Assembly: GCA_017887425.1 (NCBI GenBank)
Contig: JAGHHZ010000010.1
Coordinates: forward strand, 1 to 48,437
Source: Bacilli bacterium
Lineage (GTDB): Bacteria > Bacillota_I > Bacilli_A > RF39 > UBA660
Length of the DNA: 48,437 bases
Direction: 5' to 3'
Part shown: one piece after another, positions 8,228 through 16,426 of the stretch
Position numbering within the stretch: position 1 is the first letter of the stretch
How the letters are laid out: each line of letters opens with the position of its first letter
Notes under the pieces: model-generated
What the model was told of the DNA's origin: nothing
The model's input: the letters and a program-made list of their open reading frames with translations, nothing else
The model's database searches: none
Program-made: the position numbers and the translations under genes

Positions 8228-9889
8228 ATGGAAAAGATGATAAAAGTTGAATATAAAAACAAAGTTATTAGAGAATATCCGGAAGGAACTACTTTGTTAG
8301 AAATTGCTAATAGCTTTCAAAATGAATATAATTTTCCTATTTTAGTGGCTAAAGTTGATAATGTTGTTGAGGAATTAGCTTATAAATTAACGAAAAAATG
8401 TGAGATAGATTTTTATGATCGTAGTTCAACTGTAGGACATACTGTTTATTCTCATGGTGTACATTTTTTATTGATTGTTGCTATTAAAAAAGTTTTGGGA
8501 AATGATGCTGAAGTAATTATTCAGCACTCAATCGATAAGGGTGTTTACTGTGAAATGGTAAATAGAGAAATAAACAAGGATGTTATAAAACAAATTGAAA
8601 ACAAAATGAAAGAGATAGTTAAACAAGACTATAATTTTATTAAGTTAAGTGTTGCAAGAAGAGATGCTATACAGTTTTTTAAGAAGAAAAAGCAATATGA
8701 TAAAGTTGAAGTATTTAAATATATAAGTAATACTTATATTAATTTATATCGTTTAGATGAATATTATGATTATTTCTTTAGTGAGATGCCTTATAGTACT
8801 AGTGTTTTGGATGAATTTAAATTGACTTATATTAAAGATAATGGATTTGTTTTAAGTTATCCATCTATATATCATCCAAAAGATACCGAAGATTATTCAC
8901 ATCACAAACTTGTCTTTGATGCTTTCTTAGATTATACAAATATGGGTAAGACTGTTGGTATTTCTAATGTAGCTGATTTGAATAAAATAATTTCTATTGG
9001 GGAATATAATGATGTCATTCAATTAGCTGAAGCTAATTACAATAGTCAATTAGCTAAAGTAGCTGATATGATTCATAATAAAATGGGTAAAGTTAAAATT
9101 ATCTTATTAGCTGGCCCTTCTTCGAGTGGTAAAACGACAACAGCTCGTAAATTAGCCGTTTATCTTAAAGCTCGAGGCTTTAAAACTCACAGTATTTCGA
9201 CAGATGATTATTTTGTTAATCGTGTTGATACGCCTAAAAAGCCAAATGGTGAATATGATTTTGAAACAATTGAAGCAGTTGATACAACCCTATTTAATAA
9301 ACATTTACTTAAATTATTAGATGGTGATAAAGTATCTTTGCCGGAATTTAATTTTGTAATTGGTGAAAGAGAATATAAAGGTAAAACTTTACAATTAGGT
9401 GAAAATGATATTATTATTATCGAAGGATTACATGCATTAAATCCAGAATTAACAATGGCTATCGACGATAAAAATAAATTTAAAATTTATATTAGCCCAT
9501 TAACGCAATTAAATATCGATAACCATAACCGTATTCATACATCTGATACAAGAAGATTAAGAAGAATTATTCGTGACAATATGTATCGAGGAAGAAGCGC
9601 AGCTGATACATTGAGACTTTGGAAAAATATATTAGAAGGAGAAGAAAAATATGTTTTCCCATATCAAAGTGAAGCTGATGTTATAATTAATTCGGCTTTA
9701 ATATATGAACTCGGTGTTTTAAAAATTTATGCGGAACCTTTATTATTTTCAGTTAGTGAAGATGATGAAGTTTACCCTGAAGCAATTAGATTAATTAATT
9801 TTTTAAGAAACTTCTTGCCAATACCTTCAGACGATGTTCCTAAAGCATCTGTCTTAAGAGAATTTATTGGCGGAAGTAGCTTCCATTAA
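8228..9889 (+). CDS. Nucleoside kinase with N-terminal TGS and ThrRS-like domains
   Basis: 553 residues in three parts. A TGS domain (1-65) is followed by a domain resembling the second additional domain of threonyl-tRNA synthetase (about 66-240, with the GHTVYSHGVHFLL region). A phosphoribulokinase/uridine-kinase P-loop domain comes next (about 260-553). Its Walker A is AGPSSSGKTTTARK and is followed by STDDYFVNR; LPEFNF and IIIEGLHALN follow. Such fusions are usually annotated as uridine kinase or nucleoside kinase and would phosphorylate uridine or a related substrate; the role of the tRNA-synthetase-like part is unknown. It is probably read from the 8173 promoter and may continue into gap, which starts 17 bp after it. 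Confidence 0.85.
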   Translation: MEKMIKVEYKNKVIREYPEGTTLLEIANSFQNEYNFPILVAKVDNVVEELAYKLTKKCEIDFYDRSSTVGHTVYSHGVHFLLIVAIKKVLGNDAEVIIQHSIDKGVYCEMVNREINKDVIKQIENKMKEIVKQDYNFIKLSVARRDAIQFFKKKKQYDKVEVFKYISNTYINLYRLDEYYDYFFSEMPYSTSVLDEFKLTYIKDNGFVLSYPSIYHPKDTEDYSHHKLVFDAFLDYTNMGKTVGISNVADLNKIISIGEYNDVIQLAEANYNSQLAKVADMIHNKMGKVKIILLAGPSSSGKTTTARKLAVYLKARGFKTHSISTDDYFVNRVDTPKKPNGEYDFETIEAVDTTLFNKHLLKLLDGDKVSLPEFNFVIGEREYKGKTLQLGENDIIIIEGLHALNPELTMAIDDKNKFKIYISPLTQLNIDNHNRIHTSDTRRLRRIIRDNMYRGRSAADTLRLWKNILEGEEKYVFPYQSEADVIINSALIYELGVLKIYAEPLLFSVSEDDEVYPEAIRLINFLRNFLPIPSDDVPKASVLREFIGGSSFH

Positions 9890-9906
9890 AAGAAAGGAAT
9901 GATTTT

Positions 9907-10917
9907 ATGAAAGTAGCAATTAATGGATTTGGAAGAATTGGAAGATTAGTTTTTAGAATTATGGAGGAGGACCCTAATATTGAAGTTGTTGCTATCAATG
10001 ATTTAACAGATGCTGAACAAATTGCATATTTATTAAAGTATGATAGCAATCATCGTAACTATAAAGTTGATGAAATTAGCTTTGATGAAAACAATATTAT
10101 TGTGTCTGGCCGTAAAATTAGAATATTTAAAGAAATGGATCCTGCTAATTTACCTTGGGGTGAATTAGGAATTGATCAAGTATTTGAATGTACAGGTAAA
10201 TTCGTCAAATATGAAGACGCTTATAAACATATTGAAGCAGGAGCTAAAAGAGTTATCATTTCCGCACCTGGTAAGGGTGAAATGAAAACTATCGTTTATA
10301 ACGTTAACCATGATACTTTAGATGGTACTGAACAAGTTATTTCAGCAGCTTCTTGTACTACTAACTGTTTAGCGCCAGTAGCTAAAGTAATCAACGATAA
10401 ATTTGGTATTGTTAAAGGTTATATGACAACTGTTCATGCTTATACTAATGACCAAGTTATCTTAGATGTAGCTCACAAAAAAGGTATTAAAGCTCGTCGT
10501 GGTAGGGCTGGAGCTATGAATATTATTCCATCTAGTACTGGAGCAGCAAGTGCTTTAGGATTAGTAATTCCTGCTTTAAAAGGAAGATTAGATGGTAGTG
10601 CTTTAAGAGTACCTACACCAACCGGTTCGGTAGTTGATTTAACTTTAGAATTAAATCGTAATGTTACTGTTGAAGAAGTTAATACAGCTTTAATGAACAG
10701 TTGTAATGAAACATTAAACTTTACATTTGATCCAGTTGTTTCAAGTGATATTATCGGTTCATCTTGTGGATCTTTAGTTGATGGATTATTAACTGATGTT
10801 TTAGAAGTTGATGGCAAACAATTAGTTAAAGTAGTTGCTTGGTACGATAATGAGATGGGTTATTCTCATCAAATGGTTAGAACAGCTAAATATTTATATG
10901 AATTAAGTCAAAAGTAA
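9907..10917 (+). CDS. gap: Glyceraldehyde-3-phosphate dehydrogenase
   Basis: 336 residues, standard length. The N-terminal NAD-binding Rossmann motif is NGFGRIGRLVFR. The catalytic cysteine lies in ASCTTNCLAP (about residues 150-159), and the paired His sits in a TVHAYTNDQ segment. The enzyme oxidises GAP to 1,3-bisphosphoglycerate, feeding Pgk encoded downstream. An AAAGGAATGATTTT ribosome-binding site precedes the ATG. Codon use is regular, as expected for a highly expressed gene. A strong hairpin terminator overlaps the stop, so the downstream pilin-like and pgk genes depend on their own promoter. Confidence 0.97.
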   Translation: MKVAINGFGRIGRLVFRIMEEDPNIEVVAINDLTDAEQIAYLLKYDSNHRNYKVDEISFDENNIIVSGRKIRIFKEMDPANLPWGELGIDQVFECTGKFVKYEDAYKHIEAGAKRVIISAPGKGEMKTIVYNVNHDTLDGTEQVISAASCTTNCLAPVAKVINDKFGIVKGYMTTVHAYTNDQVILDVAHKKGIKARRGRAGAMNIIPSSTGAASALGLVIPALKGRLDGSALRVPTPTGSVVDLTLELNRNVTVEEVNTALMNSCNETLNFTFDPVVSSDIIGSSCGSLVDGLLTDVLEVDGKQLVKVVAWYDNEMGYSHQMVRTAKYLYELSQK

Positions 10918-10930
10918 TTTTGACTTTTTT
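10905..10930 (+). terminator. Terminator of gap
   Basis: AAGTCAAAA (10905-10913), loop GTAA, TTTTGACTT (10918-10926) and a T run. It contains the gap stop codon. Confidence 0.8.
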
Positions 10931-10955
10931 TAATAATTACAATTTTGTAAGAAAG

Positions 10956-10984
10956 TTGATTAAATTTGAAAAATGTTTTATAAT
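10956..10984 (+). promoter_or_regulatory. Sigma-A promoter for the pilin-like/pgk operon
   Basis: TTGATT (10956-10961), 17-bp spacer, TATAAT (10979-10984), 15 bp before the ATG of the pilin-like gene. Confidence 0.75.
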
Positions 10985-10999
10985 TAATATGGTGAGAAT

Positions 11000-11371
11000 A
11001 TGAAGAAGCGTGGTTTTACTTTAATCGAATTAATCGGTATTGTTGTTATTATAGGATTAATATTATTAGTCGCAGTTCCAACAATTAATAATGTTATTGA
11101 AAGAAGCGAAGAGAATAAAAAACAAGAAGCGTTAAATAATATATATATGGCAACAGAAAATTATTTAATGGCTAATTATGATGAATATAGTTCATTGGAT
11201 AATATTGGTGCTAGTGAGTATATTTATGTTATGGATTTAATTAATCAACAATATATGGATATTGATGAATTAAATCCAAATGATGATGAATCTTTTGATA
11301 GTAAAGATGTCGTTAAAGTGACAAGAAATGAAGATAATACATTTAGTTATGAATTAACGGTAATTGAATAA
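11000..11371 (+). CDS. Type IV prepilin-like (pseudopilin) protein
   Basis: 123 residues. The N-terminus MKKRGFTLIELIGIVVIIGL is a canonical class III leader: basic residues, G/F cleavage site, Glu at +5 and a long hydrophobic helix, as processed by a prepilin peptidase. The remaining 90 residues are acidic and soluble, probably a minor pilin-like head. No pilus assembly ATPase, platform protein or peptidase gene is in the window, so the partner machinery must lie elsewhere. The gene sits between gap and pgk with its own promoter and could be co-transcribed with pgk, which starts 28 bp after it. An unusual neighbour for glycolytic genes. Confidence 0.85.
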   Translation: MKKRGFTLIELIGIVVIIGLILLVAVPTINNVIERSEENKKQEALNNIYMATENYLMANYDEYSSLDNIGASEYIYVMDLINQQYMDIDELNPNDDESFDSKDVVKVTRNEDNTFSYELTVIE

Positions 11372-11399
11372 TAATCAAAATATAAGAAAGGAAATGGTT

Positions 11400-12551
11400 A
11401 TGAAAACAATAAGAGATTTTGATTTAAATAATAAAAAAGTAATAATTAGAGTGGATTTTAATGTTCCAATTAAAGATGGTGTTATTACTGATGACACAAG
11501 AATTAAAGAAAGTTTAAAAACTATTAATTATGCTATTAGTAATAATGCTAAAGTTATTTTAATGAGTCATTTAGGAAGAATTAAAGAAGAAGGTGATAAA
11601 GTAAAAAATACTTTAAAACCAGTAAGTGTTCGATTAAGTGAATTATTAGACAAAGAAGTAAAATTTATACCTGCTACAAGAGGTAGTGAGCTAGAAGATG
11701 CCATTAATAATTTAAATAATGGTGATGTATTACTAATGGAAAATACAAGATTTGAAGATTTGCCTGATAAAAAAGAAAGTAAAAATGATCCAGAATTAGG
11801 TAAGTATTGGGCATCTTTAGGAGATATTTATATTAATGATGCTTTTGGTACTGCTCATAGAGCTCATGCTTCTAATGTTGGAATTGCTAGTAATCTAGAA
11901 AGTGGAATTGGATTTTTAATTGAAAAAGAATTAGAAAATCTATTACCAGCTATTAATGATCCTAAAAGACCATTTACTGTTATTTTAGGTGGCGCTAAAG
12001 TAAGCGATAAGATAGGAGTTATCGAAAATTTAGTAATTAAAGCTGATTACATTTTAATCGGTGGGGGAATGGCTTTTACATTCTTAAAAGCTAGCGGAGT
12101 TGAAATAGGTAATTCTTTATTAGATGAAGAAAATGTTGAATTTTGTAAGAAAATATTAAAAGAACATAAAGATAAAATAATATTACCAATCGATGTTGTA
12201 ACTGATTTAAAAGAATGTTTTATAACTGATATAACTAAGGAAGAAAAAGGATTAGATATTGGCCCTAAAACAGTTAAACTATTTAAACAATATTTAGATA
12301 ATAGTAAAACTATTATTTGGAATGGCCCGGTTGGTATGTTTGAAGAAGAAAAATATAGCAATGGTACCAAAGGTATTTGCGAAATATTAAAAAATATTGA
12401 TGCAGTCAAAATAGCTGGTGGTGGGGATACGGCTAGTGCAGTTAAAAATTTCGGATATGAACCAGCATTTACACATATTTCAACTGGTGGTGGCGCTAGT
12501 TTAGAACTTTTAGAAGGTAAGGTACTACCTGGTATCGATATAATCAAATGA
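11400..12551 (+). CDS. pgk: Phosphoglycerate kinase
   Basis: 383 residues from ATG 11400 (MKTIRDFDLNNKKVIIRVDF). The frame opens 36 nt earlier, but GAAAGGAAATGGTT precedes this ATG. Pgk transfers the acyl phosphate of 1,3-bisphosphoglycerate to ADP. Conserved segments include RVDFNVPIKDG (substrate basic patch), LMSHLGRIKEEG, ENTRFEDLPDKKESKND, AFGTAHRAHASN, and the nucleotide-binding GGAKVSDKIG and GGGDTASAVKNFG followed by STGGGASLELLEG. Length is slightly short of the usual 390-395 but no motif is missing. It overlaps the next gene by 4 nt (ATGA), so the two are translationally coupled. Confidence 0.97.
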   Translation: MKTIRDFDLNNKKVIIRVDFNVPIKDGVITDDTRIKESLKTINYAISNNAKVILMSHLGRIKEEGDKVKNTLKPVSVRLSELLDKEVKFIPATRGSELEDAINNLNNGDVLLMENTRFEDLPDKKESKNDPELGKYWASLGDIYINDAFGTAHRAHASNVGIASNLESGIGFLIEKELENLLPAINDPKRPFTVILGGAKVSDKIGVIENLVIKADYILIGGGMAFTFLKASGVEIGNSLLDEENVEFCKKILKEHKDKIILPIDVVTDLKECFITDITKEEKGLDIGPKTVKLFKQYLDNSKTIIWNGPVGMFEEEKYSNGTKGICEILKNIDAVKIAGGGDTASAVKNFGYEPAFTHISTGGGASLELLEGKVLPGIDIIK

Positions 12552-13549
12552 AAAACAAATTAATTAATATAATTATAATTATTGTTTTAACTTTAGTTGT
12601 TCTGTATTTTTCTTTAAAAGATAATTATAATGAAATTATTACTTTGTTATTAAATGCCGATATAAGATGGTTGTTTATTGGATATTTATTTGTTTTAAGC
12701 TATACTTTTTTTAAAGCTATTATTACTAATGATATCATTAATAAATTTAGAACTTATGGTTTTTTTAAAACTTTTAGCTTGCAAATTATGACTTTTTTCT
12801 TTAATGCTGTAACACCTTTTTCAACAGGAGGACAACCATTTCAAATTTATGTTTTGAAAAAGAATAAAGTGCCTATTTCTGATGGGACTAATATTATTAT
12901 GCAAGAATCAATTATTCATCAAATTGCGGTAATTGTAGTAGGTTTTATTACATTAACTTTAAATTGGATTTTTAAAATATGCGAAATAGAAGGAATTGTT
13001 TTATCGTTTTTAATAATTGGATTTTTAGTTAATGTGTTAGTTTTAGGTATTTTATTTTTAATATCATATAGTAAAAAAGTTAATAAATCTTTGATTAAAT
13101 GGTTTATTAATTTATTGACAGTTTTAAGATTAGTTAAAAACAAGCAACAATTATTAACTAAATTAAATAAAACAATTGAAGATTTTACTAATAATTCTAA
13201 AGTTTTGTTGAAAGAAAAAAAAAGATTTATAAAATTGGTTGGAATAAATTGTATTGCTTTATTTTGTTTATATGTTGTTCCATTAACCGTTTTATTTAGT
13301 TTTGGTGATTATAGTAGTTTTGATGGTATAACAGCAATTGTCTTAGTTTCATTTGTTTCTATTATAAGTAGTTATATCCCATTACCTGGAGGTATGGGGG
13401 GACAGGAATATTTATTTATATTACTATTTGGTTTCTACGTTAATAAACCATTATTAAGCTCATTGATGTTATTATGGCGTTTTATTACATATTATTTGCC
13501 AATGATAATTGGTGCGATTATTTTCAATATCAAACAAAAGGAGATTTAA
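12548..13549 (+). CDS. Flippase-like integral membrane protein (LPG synthase TM / UPF0104 family)
   Basis: 333 residues with about seven or eight predicted transmembrane helices. Recognisable family signatures are FFNAVTPFSTGGQPFQIYVL (about residues 80-99) and SYIPLPGGMGGQEYLF (about 276-291). These match the MprF-flippase-like / YbhN (UPF0104) family of putative lipid flippases. No soluble lysyltransferase domain is attached, so it is not a complete MprF. It overlaps pgk by 4 nt, and the GT4 gene starts 1 nt after its stop. That coupling suggests it moves a glycolipid made by the neighbouring glycosyltransferase, which is inference. Confidence 0.82.
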   Translation: MKNKLINIIIIIVLTLVVLYFSLKDNYNEIITLLLNADIRWLFIGYLFVLSYTFFKAIITNDIINKFRTYGFFKTFSLQIMTFFFNAVTPFSTGGQPFQIYVLKKNKVPISDGTNIIMQESIIHQIAVIVVGFITLTLNWIFKICEIEGIVLSFLIIGFLVNVLVLGILFLISYSKKVNKSLIKWFINLLTVLRLVKNKQQLLTKLNKTIEDFTNNSKVLLKEKKRFIKLVGINCIALFCLYVVPLTVLFSFGDYSSFDGITAIVLVSFVSIISSYIPLPGGMGGQEYLFILLFGFYVNKPLLSSLMLLWRFITYYLPMIIGAIIFNIKQKEI

Positions 13550-13550
13550 A

Positions 13551-14783
13551 ATGCGAATAGGAATTTTTTCAGATACTTATATTCCCCAAATTAATGGTGT
13601 TTCGACAAGTATCGAAATGTTGAGAAAGGGTTTAGAAAAAAAGGGACATAAAGTTTACATAATTACAGTTAATCCTGATAATATGAAATATATTAAAGAA
13701 GATCGAGTTTTAAGGATTCCAGGAATTCCAATTGGAATTTTTGACTATCGTTTAACTAGTATTTATCCGGCGCGAGCTATTAAAACAATAAAAAATTGGA
13801 ATTTAGACGTAATTCATTCGCAAACTGAATTTGGGGTTGGTACTTTTGCGCGTATTTTAGCTAAACAATATAATATTCCGTTAGTACATACTTACCATAC
13901 GATGTACGAAGATTATATTCATTATATAACCAAAGGATATTTTAACAGAACTGGTAAAAAAATAGTTGAACATTTAACTTTGTTTTATTGTGATACAACA
14001 GCTACAGAGTTAATTGTTCCTACTAAGAAAACTTATGATTTATTTAAAGAAAAATATAAAGTAAAAAGAAATGTTCATATAATTCCAACGGGAATTGAAG
14101 TGGAAAAGTATAGTCAAAAATATAGTGATGATGTCATTAATGAATTAAAAGAAAAAATAGGAATTAAAAAAGATGCTACTAATTTGATTTTTGTAGGAAG
14201 ATTAGGATTAGAAAAAAGTGTCGATTTTTTAATTAATAATCATAAGAATATTGTTAAAAAGTATCCTAATTGTAATTTGATTATTATTGGTGATGGACCA
14301 GAAAGAGAAAATTTAGAAAAATTAGTTAAGAAAAATAATTTAGGAAATAATATTTTCTTTACCGGCAAAGTTCCTTTAAAAGATATTGGTATGTATTACC
14401 ACTTAGGAAGTATTTTCGTAACTGCTTCAAAAACGGAAACTCAAGGATTAACCGTTTTAGAAGCACTAGCTGCATCATTACCAGTTGTAGCTATTAAAGA
14501 TGAAAGTTTTATCGATCCTATAAAAGATAACTATAATGGCTATTTATTTGAGGATGATAAGGATTATGTAAATTATATCAATAGTTTATTAGATAATAAG
14601 GAAAAATTAGATAAAATGTCTGCTGATGCTTATGAGAGTAGTCATAATTACTCATCGCAAACTTTCGCTAGCAATGTTTTAAAAGTATATAAATTGGCTA
14701 TTAAAAACAAAAAAAAGAAAGAAAACATTTTTAAAAGGATGTTTAAAAAAATCAAAGGAGAAAAAAATGTTAGTAATCGGTAA
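13551..14783 (+). CDS. GT4-family glycosyltransferase (probable diacylglycerol glucosyltransferase type)
   Basis: About 410 residues from ATG 13551 (MRIGIFSDTYIPQINGVSTS), preceded by AAAGGAGATTTAAA. The earlier in-frame start lies within the flippase gene and has no such site. The GT-B fold shows the N-terminal glycine-rich SDTYIPQINGV loop, HTYHTMYEDY, FVGRLGLEKSVD, IIGDGPERENLE, and the C-terminal nucleotide-sugar motif with ETQGLTVLEALAASLPVV. This pattern is typical of processive or monoglucosyl-diacylglycerol synthases, which transfer glucose from UDP-Glc to a membrane lipid. The very basic C-terminus (KNKKKKENIFKRMFKKIKGE) would bind acidic membranes. Its last 17 nt overlap tpiA. Confidence 0.82.
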   Translation: MRIGIFSDTYIPQINGVSTSIEMLRKGLEKKGHKVYIITVNPDNMKYIKEDRVLRIPGIPIGIFDYRLTSIYPARAIKTIKNWNLDVIHSQTEFGVGTFARILAKQYNIPLVHTYHTMYEDYIHYITKGYFNRTGKKIVEHLTLFYCDTTATELIVPTKKTYDLFKEKYKVKRNVHIIPTGIEVEKYSQKYSDDVINELKEKIGIKKDATNLIFVGRLGLEKSVDFLINNHKNIVKKYPNCNLIIIGDGPERENLEKLVKKNNLGNNIFFTGKVPLKDIGMYYHLGSIFVTASKTETQGLTVLEALAASLPVVAIKDESFIDPIKDNYNGYLFEDDKDYVNYINSLLDNKEKLDKMSADAYESSHNYSSQTFASNVLKVYKLAIKNKKKKENIFKRMFKKIKGEKNVSNR

Positions 14784-15450
14784 TTTAAAAATGTATATGA
14801 CTTATGAAGAAGTTAAAACTTTAATCGATAATTTTGATGAAGATGTTATTTTATGTCCATCTGCAATCTTTGTTCCGTACTTTTTAAACCATAAATATAA
14901 AGTAGGGGTACAAGATATATCGATGTATGATTTGGGCTCACATACCGGGGAAATAAGTGCGAAACAGGCTAAAGATTTAGGTGTTAGTTATACTATCGTT
15001 GGTCATAGCGAAAGAAGAAAATATAACAATGAAACAAATGAAGAAATAAATAAAAAGATAATTAAAGGATTAGAAAACAATTTAAAGATAATTTTATGTG
15101 TTGGAGAAAATAAGGATGACGATAAGGAAAAAGTCATTGAAAGACAATTGTTAGAAGCTTTAAAAGATGTTTCTAATTTTAAAGATTTAATTATTGCTTA
15201 TGAACCTGTTTGGTGTATAGGAACAGGAATTACACCAACAAATGAACAAATTGAAACGACTATCAGCTTTATTCAAACAACAATTGAAAAAAACTTTGGG
15301 AAAAGTGTTAAAGTATTATATGGGGGAAGCGTCGATAAAGATAATATCAATACTTTAAAGAAAATTAATAATTTGTCAGGTTTTTTAATTGGTAAAGTTT
15401 CAACGGATTATAGGCAATTAAAAGAGATTGTCGCTAGTCTTAGAGACTAG
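14767..15450 (+). CDS. tpiA: Triosephosphate isomerase
   Basis: 227 residues, shorter than the usual 245-255 but with all the catalytic parts: Asn/Lys in GNLKMYM, the His electrophile in IVGHSERRKYNNE, the Glu base in AYEPVWCIGTG (loop 6 follows), and the phosphate-binding YGGSVDKDN. The shortening comes from trimmed helices and an abbreviated N-terminus (MLVIGNLKMY). It interconverts DHAP and GAP. AAAGGAGAAAAAA lies inside the end of the glycosyltransferase gene, with which it overlaps by 17 nt, so translation is coupled. It ends the operon at a strong terminator. No gpmI or eno follows. Confidence 0.95.
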   Translation: MLVIGNLKMYMTYEEVKTLIDNFDEDVILCPSAIFVPYFLNHKYKVGVQDISMYDLGSHTGEISAKQAKDLGVSYTIVGHSERRKYNNETNEEINKKIIKGLENNLKIILCVGENKDDDKEKVIERQLLEALKDVSNFKDLIIAYEPVWCIGTGITPTNEQIETTISFIQTTIEKNFGKSVKVLYGGSVDKDNINTLKKINNLSGFLIGKVSTDYRQLKEIVASLRD

Positions 15451-15470
15451 CGCTTTCTTTTATCTTTTTT
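15432..15470 (+). terminator. Terminator of the glycolytic operon
   Basis: CGCTAGTCT (15432-15440), loop TAG, AGACTAGCG (15444-15452), then a T-rich stretch ending TTTTTT. It overlaps the tpiA stop codon. Confidence 0.85.
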
Positions 15471-15524
15471 CGACAAAATTAGCTAATATTCGCTCTAGAA
15501 AAATATTAGCTAATATTATATAAT
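15469..15524 (+). promoter_or_regulatory. spo0A control region: 0A box, 13-bp inverted repeat and -10
   Basis: TTCGACA (15469-15475) is an exact match to the reverse complement of the TGTCGAA Spo0A box. Next comes a perfect inverted repeat: ATTAGCTAATATT (15478-15490), 11-nt spacer, AATATTAGCTAAT (15502-15514). A TATAAT -10 follows at 15519-15524. No good -35 lies 17 bp upstream (the position falls in the repeat's spacer), which suggests an activated promoter. The layout fits autoregulation by phosphorylated Spo0A. Confidence 0.6.
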
Positions 15525-15557
15525 ATAACTACAGCAGTAACTATAGAAGGAGAAAAT

Positions 15558-16322
15558 ATGGAAAATATAAGAATATTAATGATTGACGATAATGTCAAGT
15601 TGATTGATGCTGTAAAAGAATACTTCAAAAACAATGATGAAGTTAATATTGTGTTGGAAGCTTACGATGGATTAGAAGGATTTAATTTAATCAAAGAAAA
15701 AACTGACGATTTTGATTTGGTTTTATTAGACTTAATTATGCCGAAAAAAGATGGAATTTATGTTTTAGAAGAGATGAAGAAAAACAACATTAATAAAAAA
15801 GTAATTGTGGAAACTAGTTATAATGCTAGTGAAGTTATTAGAGAGGTATCAGAATATGATGTTAGCTATTTTATTTTGAAACCTTTTGATTTGAATGATT
15901 TGGAAAAGAAAATATACGATGTTTTTAAAAAGAAAAATGAAAAAAGTATTGATTTTTATAACAGTAATTTACAAGTTTCAATTAGCAAATTACTTCACGA
16001 TTTAGGAATACCTTCACATATTAAAGGATATCAATTTTTAAGAGATGCAGTTAAGATGCTTTTTGATGATCCAAATATAGTTGGTGGTATTACAAAAGAA
16101 TTATATCCTGAATTAGCTAATAAATATAATACAACTGTATCGAGAGTTGAAAGATCAATTAGGCATGCGGTTGAGGTTAGTTGGAATCGTGGTGATTTGA
16201 AATTGATGGAAAATATATTTGGTCATAGTGTCGATATCGATAGAGCTAAACCGACTAATTCAGAATTTATTGTAACTATTGCTGATAAGTTAAGATTAGA
16301 TTTTCACAAAATAGGAGTTTAA
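15558..16322 (+). CDS. spo0A: Sporulation master regulator Spo0A
   Basis: 254 residues. The receiver domain (1-125) has the acidic pocket in MIDDN, the phospho-acceptor Asp in LVLLDLIMPKKDG (about residue 56), Thr/Ser in VETSYNA and Lys in FILKPFD. The C-terminal Spo0A_C DNA-binding domain (about 140-254) carries LLHDLGIPSHIKGYQFLRDA and the recognition region TVSRVERSIRHAVEVSWNRG, close to the Bacillus consensus. Phosphorelay-dependent dimerisation turns on sporulation genes at 0A boxes. AGAAGGAGAAAAT precedes the ATG. An 0A box lies about 85 bp upstream. With the SASPs and YunB it shows that the sporulation pathway is present. Confidence 0.97.
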   Translation: MENIRILMIDDNVKLIDAVKEYFKNNDEVNIVLEAYDGLEGFNLIKEKTDDFDLVLLDLIMPKKDGIYVLEEMKKNNINKKVIVETSYNASEVIREVSEYDVSYFILKPFDLNDLEKKIYDVFKKKNEKSIDFYNSNLQVSISKLLHDLGIPSHIKGYQFLRDAVKMLFDDPNIVGGITKELYPELANKYNTTVSRVERSIRHAVEVSWNRGDLKLMENIFGHSVDIDRAKPTNSEFIVTIADKLRLDFHKIGV

Positions 16323-16325
16323 TAG

Positions 16326-16358
16326 ATCAAAAGAATTAATGTTTTTTTGATTTTTTTT
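16326..16358 (+). terminator. Terminator of spo0A
   Basis: ATCAAAA (16326-16332) pairs with TTTTGAT (16345-16351), followed by a T run, 4 nt after the spo0A stop. Confidence 0.65.
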
Positions 16359-16426
16359 ATGTTTTGATTAACTTGATAAAACCTTAATTTTGTGATATAT
16401 TTATATTACAATTAGGAGGTTTAGAA

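Noticed and set aside
10473..10817. 114-codon antisense frame within gap
   Set aside because: It is a shadow of a highly conserved gene; no ribosome-binding site and a low-complexity translation.
12047..12547. 166-codon antisense frame within pgk
   Set aside because: Shadow of pgk; the sense strand carries all Pgk motifs.
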